This document shows positions 1-7,419 of a stretch of 64,000 nt of DNA, one piece after another. This DNA comes from Bog-473 sp963741995. GTDB lineage: Bacteria; Actinomycetota; Acidimicrobiia; Acidimicrobiales; RAAP-2. Each line of letters starts with the position of its first letter. Positions within the stretch are counted from its first letter, which is position 1. Both the position numbers and the translations under genes were made by a program. The notes beneath the pieces are model-generated. The model did not search any database. It saw only the letters and a list, made by a program, of their open reading frames with translations, and was not told where the DNA came from. The DNA lies in assembly GCA_963741995.1 (NCBI GenBank), contig CAVUKI010000001.1, forward strand, positions 186,001-250,000, written 5' to 3'.

Positions 1-1344
1 GAAACGCTCCCATTCGTCGCGCTTGTAGTGCAGGAAGACGTTGAGCATCTCGCCGGGCAGGGCGGCGCGCACGACGGGATCGGCTTCCAGCGCATCCAGG
101 GCCTCCCCGAGCGTCGCCGGGATGCGTGCCACCTCCTTTCCGGCCTCGATGGCGTCGTAGATATTGCCCTCTTCGGGCGGACCGGGGTCGATGCTCTGGT
201 CCAACCCGTCCTTCATGGCGACGAGGAGGCCCGCCATCGACAGGTATGGATTCACGGCTGAGTCGACCGAGCGGTACTCGAAGCGCCCCGGTGCGCTGAC
301 CCGGAGCGCGGTGGTCCGGTTCTGGAATCCCCAATCGGCGAAGATCGGCGCCCAGAATCCGGCGTCGGCGAAGCGCCGGTACGAGTTGACGGTTGGCGCG
401 GTGATGGCGGTAAGCGCGCGCAGATGGGTGAGTACTCCGCCGATGGCGTGCAGGCCGGTCTTGGAGGGCAGGCGGAGGTCGTCCCCGTCGGGCAGGAACA
501 TGTTGACCTCGTCCTGCCACAACGAGATGTTGTGGTGACAGCCATTGGCCGAGACACCCATGAACGGCTTCGGCATGAAACAGGGGTAGAGCCCGAACTC
601 GCGGCCAACTTGGCGGCAGACCTGCCGGTAGGTGGTGAGGCGGTCGGCGGTGTCCTCCGCGGCGCCAAAGGTGAAATTGAGCTCGAGCTGTCCCGGCGCG
701 TCCTCGTGATCGCCCTGGATCATGTCCAGCCCCATCTGGTTGCAGTATTCGATGACACGGTGGATGACTGGTTGCAACTCGGAGAACTGGTCGATGTGGT
801 AGCAGTAGGGCTTGGTGGCACCCTCCACCGATGGGGTCCCGTCGGGGTTGGTCTTGAGCCACATCATCTCGGGCTCACAGCCGACCCGGAGCGTCAGTCC
901 TGTCTCCGCGGTGAATTGGCGGTGGAGCCGATGCAGGTTTCCTCGGCAGTCGGAGGTGAGGAAGCCGCCGGGGTTGTCGACCTCCTCGCGTCCTCGGAAG
1001 AGCGTGCAGAAGACGCGTGCCACTTTGGGGTCCCACGGCAGTGGGCAGAACGTCCCGACGTCCGGCAGGCCAACCAACTCGGCGGCCTCGGGCCCGTAGC
1101 CGATGTACTGCCCGTGCCGGTCGATGAACAGGTTGGCCGTGGCGCCGTAGACGAGCTGGAAGCCCTTCGTGGCCACGGCGGCCCAGTGCGCGGCCGGAAT
1201 CCCCTTGCCCATGACGCGTCCGGTGACGGAGACGAACTGGAAGTAGACATAAGTGATGCCTTCCGCCTGAATGCGGCGCGCCACATCCTCGACGGCCTCG
1301 ACTCGCCCGTCCTGGTCCACGAAACGCTCGAGGTCTGTCGCCAT
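1..1344 (-). CDS. Glutamine synthetase-like gamma-glutamyl ligase (GlnT/GmaS type), 3' end cut by window
   Basis: ATP-dependent ligase of the glutamine synthetase superfamily that should join an amine or ammonia to the gamma-carboxyl of glutamate. The ATG at 1344 follows a GAGGGAC stretch and the frame stays open for 448 codons to the window edge, so only a few C-terminal residues are missing. Family motifs are in order: CEPEMMW (glutamate/metal site), DHEDAPGQLELNF, SANGCHHNISLW (ATP-binding loop), TVNSYRRF, and EYRSVDSAVNPYL near the C-terminus. The length fits the short GlnT/GmaS class, not GlnA. It is the last gene of a leftward run behind an XRE-cupin regulator, an FAD oxidase and split glutamate synthase genes, which favours an amine such as methylamine or ethanolamine over ammonia. 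The substrate cannot be read from the sequence. Confidence 0.9.
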   Translation of the reverse strand, partial: MATDLERFVDQDGRVEAVEDVARRIQAEGITYVYFQFVSVTGRVMGKGIPAAHWAAVATKGFQLVYGATANLFIDRHGQYIGYGPEAAELVGLPDVGTFCPLPWDPKVARVFCTLFRGREEVDNPGGFLTSDCRGNLHRLHRQFTAETGLTLRVGCEPEMMWLKTNPDGTPSVEGATKPYCYHIDQFSELQPVIHRVIEYCNQMGLDMIQGDHEDAPGQLELNFTFGAAEDTADRLTTYRQVCRQVGREFGLYPCFMPKPFMGVSANGCHHNISLWQDEVNMFLPDGDDLRLPSKTGLHAIGGVLTHLRALTAITAPTVNSYRRFADAGFWAPIFADWGFQNRTTALRVSAPGRFEYRSVDSAVNPYLSMAGLLVAMKDGLDQSIDPGPPEEGNIYDAIEAGKEVARIPATLGEALDALEADPVVRAALPGEMLNVFLHYKRDEWERF

Positions 1345-1370
1345 TTGATTCGGGTCCCTCCTCGGGAAAC

Positions 1371-1393
1371 GTTGTCCACCCATAGTGAACAAC
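1371..1393. promoter_or_regulatory. Inverted repeat upstream of the glutamine-synthetase-like gene
   Basis: The arms GTTGTCCAC (1371-1379) and GTGAACAAC (1385-1393) are reverse complements with one mismatch around a 5-base spacer. The site lies 27 bases before the start codon of the ligase gene at 1344, where an operator would sit. The neighbouring XRE-cupin regulator is an obvious candidate ligand, but that is inference. Confidence 0.4.
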
Positions 1394-1431
1394 CCGAGCA
1401 GCGTGGGCAAGCCCTGGCGCGTATCCATCCT

Positions 1432-1440
1432 GTTAACTGT
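1432..1440 (-). promoter_or_regulatory. Candidate operator ACAGTTAAC (copy 1 of 3)
   Basis: The 9-mer GTTAACTGT (ACAGTTAAC on the minus strand) lies between the XRE-cupin regulator and the ligase gene it precedes. The same 9-mer, in the same orientation relative to the downstream ligase gene, recurs at 7290-7298 ahead of the second glutamine-synthetase-like gene, with a one-base variant at 7243-7251. The shared motif suggests one regulator for both ligases. The motif is short, so chance remains possible. Confidence 0.35.
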
Positions 1441-1469
1441 TCGACGCGGCTACCCCCGGGAGCAACGCC

Positions 1470-2207
1470 CTACGTGCGGTCACCGGTGTAGATGGTGATG
1501 GAGAGGAATCGAATCGGGAGCTTGACCAACATGGTCGGCCCGTGCGGGATGTCGCCCTCGAACTGCAGCGTGTCGCCGCGTTCCATCTTGTAGCGCTGGC
1601 GGCCGTACCCGTACTCCATGACCCCGCTCAACATGTAGAGGATCTCGATGCCGGTGTGCTGGAAGAGGGGAAAGACCTCACTGCTCTCGTCGAGCGAGAC
1701 GAGGAGCGGTTCGACGCGCTTATAGGGGCCGCGCAGACTCCCGAGGAGTTCGTAGCTGTGCCCGGCCCGCGTGCCCTTGCGGACGATCTCAGGTCCGCTC
1801 CCTGCCTTGACGAAGACGGCGTCACGCTCCTCGGCCAGTCCGCGGAAGAGGGAGGTCACGGGCATGTCGAGCGCGAAGGCCAGGCGTTCGAGTGTCGAGA
1901 GGCTCGGGGATGTCTGCGCGTTCTCGATCTTGGAGAGCATTCCCTTGGAAATGCCCGTGCGCTCCGCCAGCTGGCCGACGTTCAAGCCGATCTCGAGGCG
2001 CCGCGTCCGGACATGATTGGCGATGACCTGCCCCAGCTGACCTCCACCCTCGGGCCCGGTGCCATTGTCGACCGGCACGAGCTTGGTGAGGTCAGCCGCC
2101 TCTGACTTGCCTCCCTTGGCTGCGGGCGTCGACAGGCGCCTGGCGGCACCGGCCTTCGGCGCGGTCCCACGGGCAGTCTGGTCGGATGCGGTCCGGCGAG
2201 TGGCCAC
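1470..2207 (-). CDS. XRE-family regulator with C-terminal cupin domain
   Basis: Transcription regulator of 245 residues. After a basic, low-complexity N-terminal tail of about 55 residues comes an XRE helix-turn-helix (about 65-118; it contains NVGQLAERTGISKGMLSKIE), then a small-molecule-binding cupin barrel (about 165-240; GIEILYMLSGVMEYGYG and GDTLQFEGDIPHG). XRE-cupin proteins such as PuuR-type regulators often control amine and amino-acid catabolism, which matches the surrounding gamma-glutamyl ligase and glutamate synthase-like genes. It lies 70 bases after the FAD oxidase gene and 125 bases before the ligase gene, on the same strand. Repeats at 1371-1393, 1432-1440, 7243-7251 and 7290-7298 are candidate binding sites. 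The ligand is not known. Confidence 0.88.
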   Translation of the reverse strand: MATRRTASDQTARGTAPKAGAARRLSTPAAKGGKSEAADLTKLVPVDNGTGPEGGGQLGQVIANHVRTRRLEIGLNVGQLAERTGISKGMLSKIENAQTSPSLSTLERLAFALDMPVTSLFRGLAEERDAVFVKAGSGPEIVRKGTRAGHSYELLGSLRGPYKRVEPLLVSLDESSEVFPLFQHTGIEILYMLSGVMEYGYGRQRYKMERGDTLQFEGDIPHGPTMLVKLPIRFLSITIYTGDRT

Positions 2208-2277
2208 GACGGCTCACTCTATGTCCCCCACCCGGCGATGCCTGGGTCAAAGCCGACGGCGGTCCCGGCCGCCCGAC

Positions 2278-3471
2278 TCAGCGCATCTGCCCTGCGCCCA
2301 CGTACGGGTGCGGGCTCACCAGCAGGTCCTCCTCGTCGAAACGCTCCCAGCGGAAGTCCCGGTGGTCGATGTCGGGGTGGCGGCTCGAGCCCCGGACGAT
2401 GAGGTCGGCCATTAGCTCACCGACCGAGGGCGAGATCTTGTAGCCGTGCCCCGAGAAGCCCGCGCACAGCCAGAGTCCCTCCACGGGTGAAGGCGAGATG
2501 ACCGGGTTGTAGTCCGGCGTCACGTCGTAGCACCCTGCGTACGACGACGAGAGCGAGGCTCCATCGAGACCCGGGAACCGGTGGTCGAACTTCGGTATTG
2601 CCATCGCCAGCTCCTCGTCGCTGATTCGCTCCCGATAGTGATCGGGGTCGGACCATTCAGGACAAGAGTGGTCGCTGTCGCCGAGCAGAAGGGAAGAGGT
2701 TCCCTCGCTGCGCACGTACTGCAGGGAGACGAGATCGGAGAAGACCGGGATGGGTCCCAGGTCGCGACCTGGATTGACCAGGAGGATCTGCGCACGCTGG
2801 GCCTTCACGGGCAGGTCGATGTCGACGTCCGCGGCCAATTCGGCGGACCAGGGCCCGGCCGCAAGGACGACGTGGGCGGCACTGATGCGGCCCCCGTCGA
2901 GGAGGCGGACGCCCCGCACGCGCCCGCCCGTCACCTCCAGGCCTGCCACGGCGCAATGCTGCTGCAGGCTGGCCCCGCCTCGTCGTGCCGCCGCGGCGAA
3001 CGCCAGGGCCGTCTGATGGCCATCGCCGTACCCGCCGCGCGGCTCATAGGCGAACTCGGCAAAGTCCTCGAGACGTGCCCAAGGCCAGAGGTCGCGCGCG
3101 GTGTCGTTGCTTACCAACTCCACCTCGATACCCAAGTGCTGGTGCATGGCGACATTGGCCCGCAGCGCCCCGAGGTTCTCGGTCCCAACGCCCACGAGGT
3201 AGCCGGTTCGGCGGTAGCCCGAGGGCGCGCCCAGGATCTCGTCCGCCTTCTCCAGGACGGGCAAGGCCCTCCAGGCCATGGCAGCCAGAGAGGGGATGCC
3301 GTAGTGGCAGCGCACGATGCCGCTCGACTTGCCGCTGCCACCAGAGCCGATGGTGTGGCGTTCGACCACGACGACGTCCCGGATACCGAGGTCGGTCAGG
3401 GCGCGGGCAGTGCTGAGGCCCGCCACGCCGCCACCGATCACCACCACGTCAGCCGTGCGGGGTGAACTCAC
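2278..3471 (-). CDS. FAD-dependent DAO-family oxidoreductase (SoxB/glycine oxidase type)
   Basis: Flavoprotein of 397 residues of the D-amino-acid-oxidase fold, related to sarcosine oxidase beta and N-methylglutamate dehydrogenase subunits. It should oxidise a C-N bond of an N-substituted amino acid. The dinucleotide motif GGGVAG sits at residues 13-18, an acidic ribose-binding residue follows in VVVVERH, and the C-terminus has the typical WLCAGFSGHGYKISP segment. The open frame runs further upstream, but the GTG at 3471 is chosen because it forms a GTGA overlap with the stop of the small ORF before it and starts just ahead of the FAD motif. If the cluster works like the N-methylglutamate route, this enzyme would release aldehyde and glutamate from an N-alkylglutamate. 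It lacks the SoxA, SoxD and SoxG partners of the four-subunit enzyme. Confidence 0.88.
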   Translation of the reverse strand: MSSPRTADVVVIGGGVAGLSTARALTDLGIRDVVVVERHTIGSGGSGKSSGIVRCHYGIPSLAAMAWRALPVLEKADEILGAPSGYRRTGYLVGVGTENLGALRANVAMHQHLGIEVELVSNDTARDLWPWARLEDFAEFAYEPRGGYGDGHQTALAFAAAARRGGASLQQHCAVAGLEVTGGRVRGVRLLDGGRISAAHVVLAAGPWSAELAADVDIDLPVKAQRAQILLVNPGRDLGPIPVFSDLVSLQYVRSEGTSSLLLGDSDHSCPEWSDPDHYRERISDEELAMAIPKFDHRFPGLDGASLSSSYAGCYDVTPDYNPVISPSPVEGLWLCAGFSGHGYKISPSVGELMADLIVRGSSRHPDIDHRDFRWERFDEEDLLVSPHPYVGAGQMR

Positions 3472-3629
3472 GGAGTCGGCGGAGTGGGCCAGCCGGGTAT
3501 CCAGCTGGTGCCGGCCAGGGGGACCCTGGCCATGGCGGCAGCCTCCACGGAGAGTGCAGCGAGGTCTTCGGGCTCCAGATGGTGCACGGAAGACTTGCCA
3601 CAGGCTCGGGCCAACGCGGTCACCTCCAT
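3468..3629 (-). CDS. Small 53-residue protein of unknown function, coupled at both ends
   Basis: Unrecognised protein of 53 residues, too short for most gene callers. Its ATG at 3629 lies 10 bases inside the end of the GlxD gene, with a GAGG directly after it, and its TGA (3470-3468) overlaps the GTG start of the FAD oxidase as GTGA. This double overlap bridges what would otherwise be a 148-base gap in a tightly coupled operon and is the main evidence that it is translated. The product has one cysteine (residue 10), a His-His pair (16-17), an amphipathic middle segment (EPEDLAALSVEAAAMARV) and a Pro/Trp-rich tail. There is no signal peptide or membrane segment. It may be a small partner of the oxidase or of the GlxBCD complex; this is inference only. 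Confidence 0.6.
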   Translation of the reverse strand: MEVTALARACGKSSVHHLEPEDLAALSVEAAAMARVPLAGTSWIPGWPTPPTP

Positions 3630-4831
3630 GGTGAGGGCGCGAGGTAGTTGGCCACTGCGGTGGCGGCGTGGACGGAATCGAGCCGCGTCTCGAGTGCTGC
3701 GTCCTGGGTGGCGATTCCCACCGGGCAGCGCCCCGTGTGACAATGCGCGCACCGACCAGGAGCAGTACCCAGCGCGGCGTAGTCGGAGCCGACGTCAATC
3801 GGCGAGCCGTGGGCATCTCGGTAGGACGGCCGATTACAGCCCAGCGCCAGGAGTGCCGCCACCCCTATGGAGACGGCATCTGCTCCGAGGGCCAGCGCCT
3901 TGGCGACATCGGCGCCGGAACGGATCCCCCCCGAGACGATCAGTTGTACCTCGTCGCGGGCGCCGATATCCCGCAATGCCTCGGCGGCCATCCGCACGGC
4001 GGGGAGGGTCGGAATACCGGCGTGCTCAATGAACACGTCCTGCGTCGCCGCCGTACCACCCTGCATGCCGTCCACCACGACGACGTCGGCCCCGGCCGCG
4101 ACGGCGAGCTTCACGTCGTGGTCCACGCGGGTGGCGCCGATCTTGACGTAGACGGGAACCGACCATTCCGTGGCCTCTCGGAGCTCCTCGATCTTGATGC
4201 GCAGGTCGTCGGGACCGACCCAGTCCGGGTGGCGGCTGGCCGAACGCTGGTCGATACCGGGGGGGAGCGTGCGCATGGAAGCCACCCGCTCGTTGACCTT
4301 TTGGCCCAGCAGCAGGCCGCCCCCGCCAGGTTTCGCGCCCTGTCCGACGACGATCTCCACCGCGTCGGCCTGGCGCAGGTCGGCCGGGTCGAAGCCGTAA
4401 CGCGAGGGGAGCACCTGGTACACCAGGAGTGCTGAGGCTTTGCGTTCCTCCGGTGTCATGCCTCCGTCCCCGGTCGTGGTCGACGTGCCGACCTCGGTGG
4501 CGGCCCGGCCCAGGGCCTCCTTGGCGCGTGCCGACAGGGCGCCGAAGCTCATGCCGGCAATCGTGATGGGGATATCGAGCTCAAGGGGGTTCGCTCCGTG
4601 GCGGCCACCGAGCACCGTCTTCGTCTCACAACGCTCCCGGTAACCCTCCAGCGGATAGCGGGAGACAGATGCTGTGAGGAAGACGAGATCGTCAAAGGTC
4701 GGGAGCTTCCGCCGGGCGCCGAGCCCGCGGATGGGGTACTGGCCGGTGTCGGCCATGTCGTGGACCCGCGCAATGACGTCGGGCGGGAAGCTGGCGTTGG
4801 CCGGAGTGCCCGCGAGGGATTCGTCGACCAT
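3620..4831 (-). CDS. FMN-binding glutamate synthase-like protein (GlxD/MgsC)
   Basis: Stand-alone version of the FMN/synthase domain of glutamate synthase, 403 residues. Seen in sequence: the PITIAGMSFGALS segment, a TTTGDGGM segment, a glycine-rich VGQGAKPGGGGLL flavin loop, the barrel strands VYVKIGA and VVVVDGMQGGTAA, the phosphate-binding LIVSGGIRSGADVAKAL, and a C-terminal cysteine cluster, C-x2-C-x4-C, in CAHCHTGRCPVGIATQ, which corresponds to the Fe-S cluster region of GltB. GltB itself spaces these C-x5-C-x4-C, so the first cysteine is shifted. With GlxB (amidotransferase-like) and GlxC (GXGXG) it forms the split enzyme called N-methylglutamate synthase in methylotrophs. Its ATG shares one base with the GlxC stop (TGATG). 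Confidence 0.9.
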   Translation of the reverse strand: MVDESLAGTPANASFPPDVIARVHDMADTGQYPIRGLGARRKLPTFDDLVFLTASVSRYPLEGYRERCETKTVLGGRHGANPLELDIPITIAGMSFGALSARAKEALGRAATEVGTSTTTGDGGMTPEERKASALLVYQVLPSRYGFDPADLRQADAVEIVVGQGAKPGGGGLLLGQKVNERVASMRTLPPGIDQRSASRHPDWVGPDDLRIKIEELREATEWSVPVYVKIGATRVDHDVKLAVAAGADVVVVDGMQGGTAATQDVFIEHAGIPTLPAVRMAAEALRDIGARDEVQLIVSGGIRSGADVAKALALGADAVSIGVAALLALGCNRPSYRDAHGSPIDVGSDYAALGTAPGRCAHCHTGRCPVGIATQDAALETRLDSVHAATAVANYLAPSPWR

Positions 4832-5558
4832 CAGTAGGTGCCGTGATTGTGGGTGGAGAAGTGGTACAACCGCCGGGCCGACGCCACCTTTGTGATGCGG
4901 TCGGGCTCGATGTGGTCGAAGCCGCTCTCCTCGACCAGCCGTTTGACCACCAGCACGTCGTCGTCGGTCATTTCGTCGACCATGGCGTCGGCACCGAGCG
5001 ATGCGATGGAGCCCTGGACGTAAATGACGGCCTCGTAGAGGGAGTCACCCAGGGCATGGCCGGCGTTGCCCCCGATGAGGATGGTGCCGGCCTGGGCCAT
5101 GAATCCGGTCATGGCGCCGGCGTCTCCTGCCACGGCGAGCGTGCCGCCCTTGAGGGAGATCCCGGCCCGCAGCGACGCGTCGCCCTCTATGAATATGCGC
5201 CCGCCCCGGGCGCTCGCTCCCGCGCTCTGTGACGCGCTCCGCGCACGCGGACGCTGCCTCCCATGAGATTCTCGCCGACCGACCACCCCACAAACCCGTT
5301 CACCACGATCTCTGGCCCGCTCCCGTCCTTGGCACCGCACAGGCCGCCGAGGAAGTAGCCGGCGTTGCCGTCGACGGTGATGGCCATCTCGGTGGCAAGC
5401 CCCACGGCCAAGTTGTGGCGGCCCCGCGGCGCCCGCATGAAGGCACACGATCCGCTGGGCAACGAGCGCAGGGCGTGGTTGACGGCCCGGGTGCCGAGGT
5501 CGTCGCAGTCCAGCATGACGGTGCAGTCCAGCGCCACTCTGCCGTTCAGCGTCTCCAC
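4831..5558 (-). pseudogene. Frameshifted GXGXG glutamate synthase domain protein (GlxC/MgsB)
   Basis: Stand-alone third domain of glutamate synthase (the GXGXG beta-helix). The N-terminal half reads from the GTG at 5558, after a GAGGAGG ribosome site, and holds repeats such as ITVDGNAGYFLGGLCG and VVNGFVGWSVGENLMGG. The C-terminal half (GGRIFIEGDASLRAGISL to the end at 4831) is in another frame. The two join near 5238, in a GCGCGGAGCGCG run, by a -1 shift, so one base appears to be missing. Restoring it gives 242 residues, the usual size for this protein. As read, the gene is broken. A one-base deletion, a sequencing error or a recoding site could each explain it. Both halves are fully conserved in style, so the damage is recent or artificial. 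Confidence 0.82.
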
Positions 5559-6452
5559 GTATAGACCTCCTCGGGACGGGGCTCGAACACGTTGGCCTCG
5601 GTGATTCCCGGCAACTCGGCCAGCGCGCGGTACTCCGAAGCCACGGCAACGTAGGCCGGGGTCTCGGCCACCACTGCCGGCTTGCAGGCGAACGCGTCGC
5701 GGACGACCGACATTTCGTCCGCGCTCGTGATGACAAGGGTGAAGAACCCGTCCATCTCCTTCATCACCCAGCGGGTTGCCTCCGCCAGGTCGTCACCGAA
5801 CTGCAGCCGGCTGGCCAGGTAGCGCGCCGCCACCTCGGAGTCGTTGTCCGAGTCGAAGCGGACGCCGTCGTCCATGAGATGACGGCGCACCGTGGCGTAG
5901 TTCGAGAACGATCCGTTGTGGATGACGCAGAGGTCCCGCGAGGGAACGAACGGATGGGAGTGCAGGACCGTCACGGCGGACTCGGTGGCCATCCGGGTGT
6001 GGGCCACCGCCAGGTATCCCTCCCACGAGGCGATGGCATAGCGGGCGCACGTGTCGGTGGGATGGCCGGTGTCCTTCAGGACCGCGGAGATTCCAGCCGG
6101 TTCCGAGGACCCTGACCTGGGGCCATTCCTCGCCGAGGCGCTGCTGCACGGCATCGAGGGATTCCTCGGGCAGGTCGAGAACGAGTCCGGCCCCGAATCG
6201 CTGCAGCTCAGCTCCGCTCGCAGCGACCTCGAGCAGGGAGCAGCCGAGCGCCAGCCAATCGACGACCTCATCGGCGCCCAGTGAGAGCCGAAGCGTGGGC
6301 GGCCCCTCGGCGACACCGCGGTCGGCATACACGGCGATGCCGGAGGAGTCGGGCCCGCGCTCGTCGAGCGCCTCGATCATCGGGACCAGCAGCTCGCCGA
6401 GCCGGGGTTGGAGGGCGCGGTCCCGGAGGAGGAGCCCGACGACGCCGCACAC
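5546..6452 (-). pseudogene. Frameshifted class II glutamine amidotransferase-like protein (GlxB/MgsA)
   Basis: N-terminal-nucleophile amidotransferase of the GlxB type. The GTG start at 6452 is followed directly by Cys (MCGVVG), which becomes the catalytic N-terminus. The first part (to about residue 120, DERGPDSSGIAVY and so on) is in one frame. The rest, with VAHTRMATESAVT, CVIHNGSFSN and DSEVAARYL, is in the next. The join is near 6085, in a CTCCGCGGTC run, and needs one base removed, which gives about 301 residues, the expected size. The start lies 3 bases after the stop of the upstream flavin-nucleotide-binding protein and the stop overlaps the GlxC start by 13 bases, so the operon order is intact. 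GlxB and GlxC being both frameshifted within 850 bases is notable. Confidence 0.82.
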
Positions 6453-6455
6453 GGC

Positions 6456-7139
6456 TCAGCCCGCCATCTCGCCGACGGGCACGGCAGGACGCCGGTACCG
6501 CTCGACGTAGTCGGGCATCGGGACGTCGACGCGCAGGGCCGGGTCGACCAGGGGCGCCTCGGCCACGGTGGTGAAGGGAATGACGCCGGCCCAGATCTCG
6601 AGGTCGTAGTCCTCTTCCTCGTCGAGCGGCCACCCGGTACGGACCTTGGCCGAGGATTCTCGGAGAGGGAGCTTGAGGAGCATGGTGCTGCGGAGCTCCT
6701 TCTCGGTGGGCGGGCGGGCGTCGCGGCTCCGCCCAGGGATGATCTGGTCCACCATCAGCTCGAGGCCGCGGCGCTTCTCCTCGAGGTCCTTCACCTCGGT
6801 CGCCTGGCCGATGATCACGACGGAGCGGTAGTTGATGTCCGTGTTGTAGGTGGAGCGGGCCACCACGAGCCCGTCGACGAAGGTCACCGTCATGCAGATG
6901 TCGATGTCGGGCCCCCTCGCTCCCCGGAACAGGCGGCTGGCCGCCGACCCGTGCAGATAGACAGCGTCCCCGTCGCGCCCGTAGGCGAGGGGAATCACCA
7001 CCGGGAAGCCACGGTCAGTCTGCAGGCCGACGTGGCAGACCAACCCTTCGTCCAAGATGCCGTCGACCGTCTCCCGGTCGTAGGCCGCCCGGTGCGCGTA
7101 GCGGTGCAGCGTGGTGCGCTCTGAGGCGGGATCACTCAC
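6456..7139 (-). CDS. Pyridoxamine 5'-phosphate oxidase-like flavin-nucleotide-binding protein
   Basis: First gene of the leftward operon, 227 residues, GTG start at 7139. It has the split-barrel fold seen in the PNPOx-like flavin-nucleotide-binding family: an N-terminal RTTLHRYAHRAAYDRETVD segment, GFPVVIPLAYGRDGDAVYLHG (about 44-64) and SRLFRGA (about 68-74), typical of this family. Members bind FMN or heme-like cofactors, but few have a known reaction; a true PdxH role is unlikely. It lies 60 bases downstream of a well-formed promoter (7199-7226) and its stop is 3 bases from the GlxB start, so it is translated with the split glutamate synthase. It may supply or handle flavin for the FMN and FAD enzymes downstream, which is inference. 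Confidence 0.8.
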   Translation of the reverse strand: MSDPASERTTLHRYAHRAAYDRETVDGILDEGLVCHVGLQTDRGFPVVIPLAYGRDGDAVYLHGSAASRLFRGARGPDIDICMTVTFVDGLVVARSTYNTDINYRSVVIIGQATEVKDLEEKRRGLELMVDQIIPGRSRDARPPTEKELRSTMLLKLPLRESSAKVRTGWPLDEEEDYDLEIWAGVIPFTTVAEAPLVDPALRVDVPMPDYVERYRRPAVPVGEMAG

Positions 7140-7198
7140 GGGCAGCTCGCTTTCGTTGCTCGGTCCGGCATCCCGGCAGGATGCGCCGCTTCGCCTCC

Positions 7199-7226
7199 AT
7201 TATGACCAGACGGTGTTGCCTGTCAA
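7199..7226 (-). promoter_or_regulatory. Sigma-70-type promoter for the leftward glx operon
   Basis: On the minus strand a perfect -35 box TTGACA (7226-7221) is followed after 16 bases by CATAAT (7204-7199), five of six matches to the -10 consensus. It points at the GTG at 7139, leaving a leader of about 50 bases. An AT-rich consensus promoter of this quality is rare in this GC-rich window. Confidence 0.6.
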
Positions 7227-7242
7227 GAAACGATGTCGCACG

Positions 7243-7298
7243 ACAGTCAACAGTATCCGGACCGATCTGCGGTGCCCGCGAGGCGCCACACAGTTAAC
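7243..7298 (+). promoter_or_regulatory. Candidate operator repeats in the divergent intergenic region
   Basis: ACAGTCAAC (7243-7251) and ACAGTTAAC (7290-7298) are near-identical direct repeats 47 bases apart between the two divergent operons. The second matches the copy at 1432-1440. A separate short palindrome, TGTCGCACGACA, lies at 7234-7245 and overlaps the upstream end of the leftward promoter. Another TTGACA occurs at 7360-7365 on the plus strand, ahead of the rightward ligase gene, but I see no convincing -10 for it. The XRE-cupin regulator is the likely ligand. Confidence 0.4.
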
Positions 7299-7419
7299 CG
7301 TCACGCAACATTTCGAAACAGCGCAGTAACCATCGGCCGTTTCCCCTGAGGCAACATCGTTGACAGGAAGAGGGACCAGGAGCACCGACGAAGACCGGCG
7401 ACAGCGGGAGACCATCCGC

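Noticed and set aside
5540..5736. Programmed frameshift in glxC/glxB
   Set aside because: No slippery heptamer or downstream pseudoknot is evident at either site, and the third shift elsewhere argues for error or mutation.
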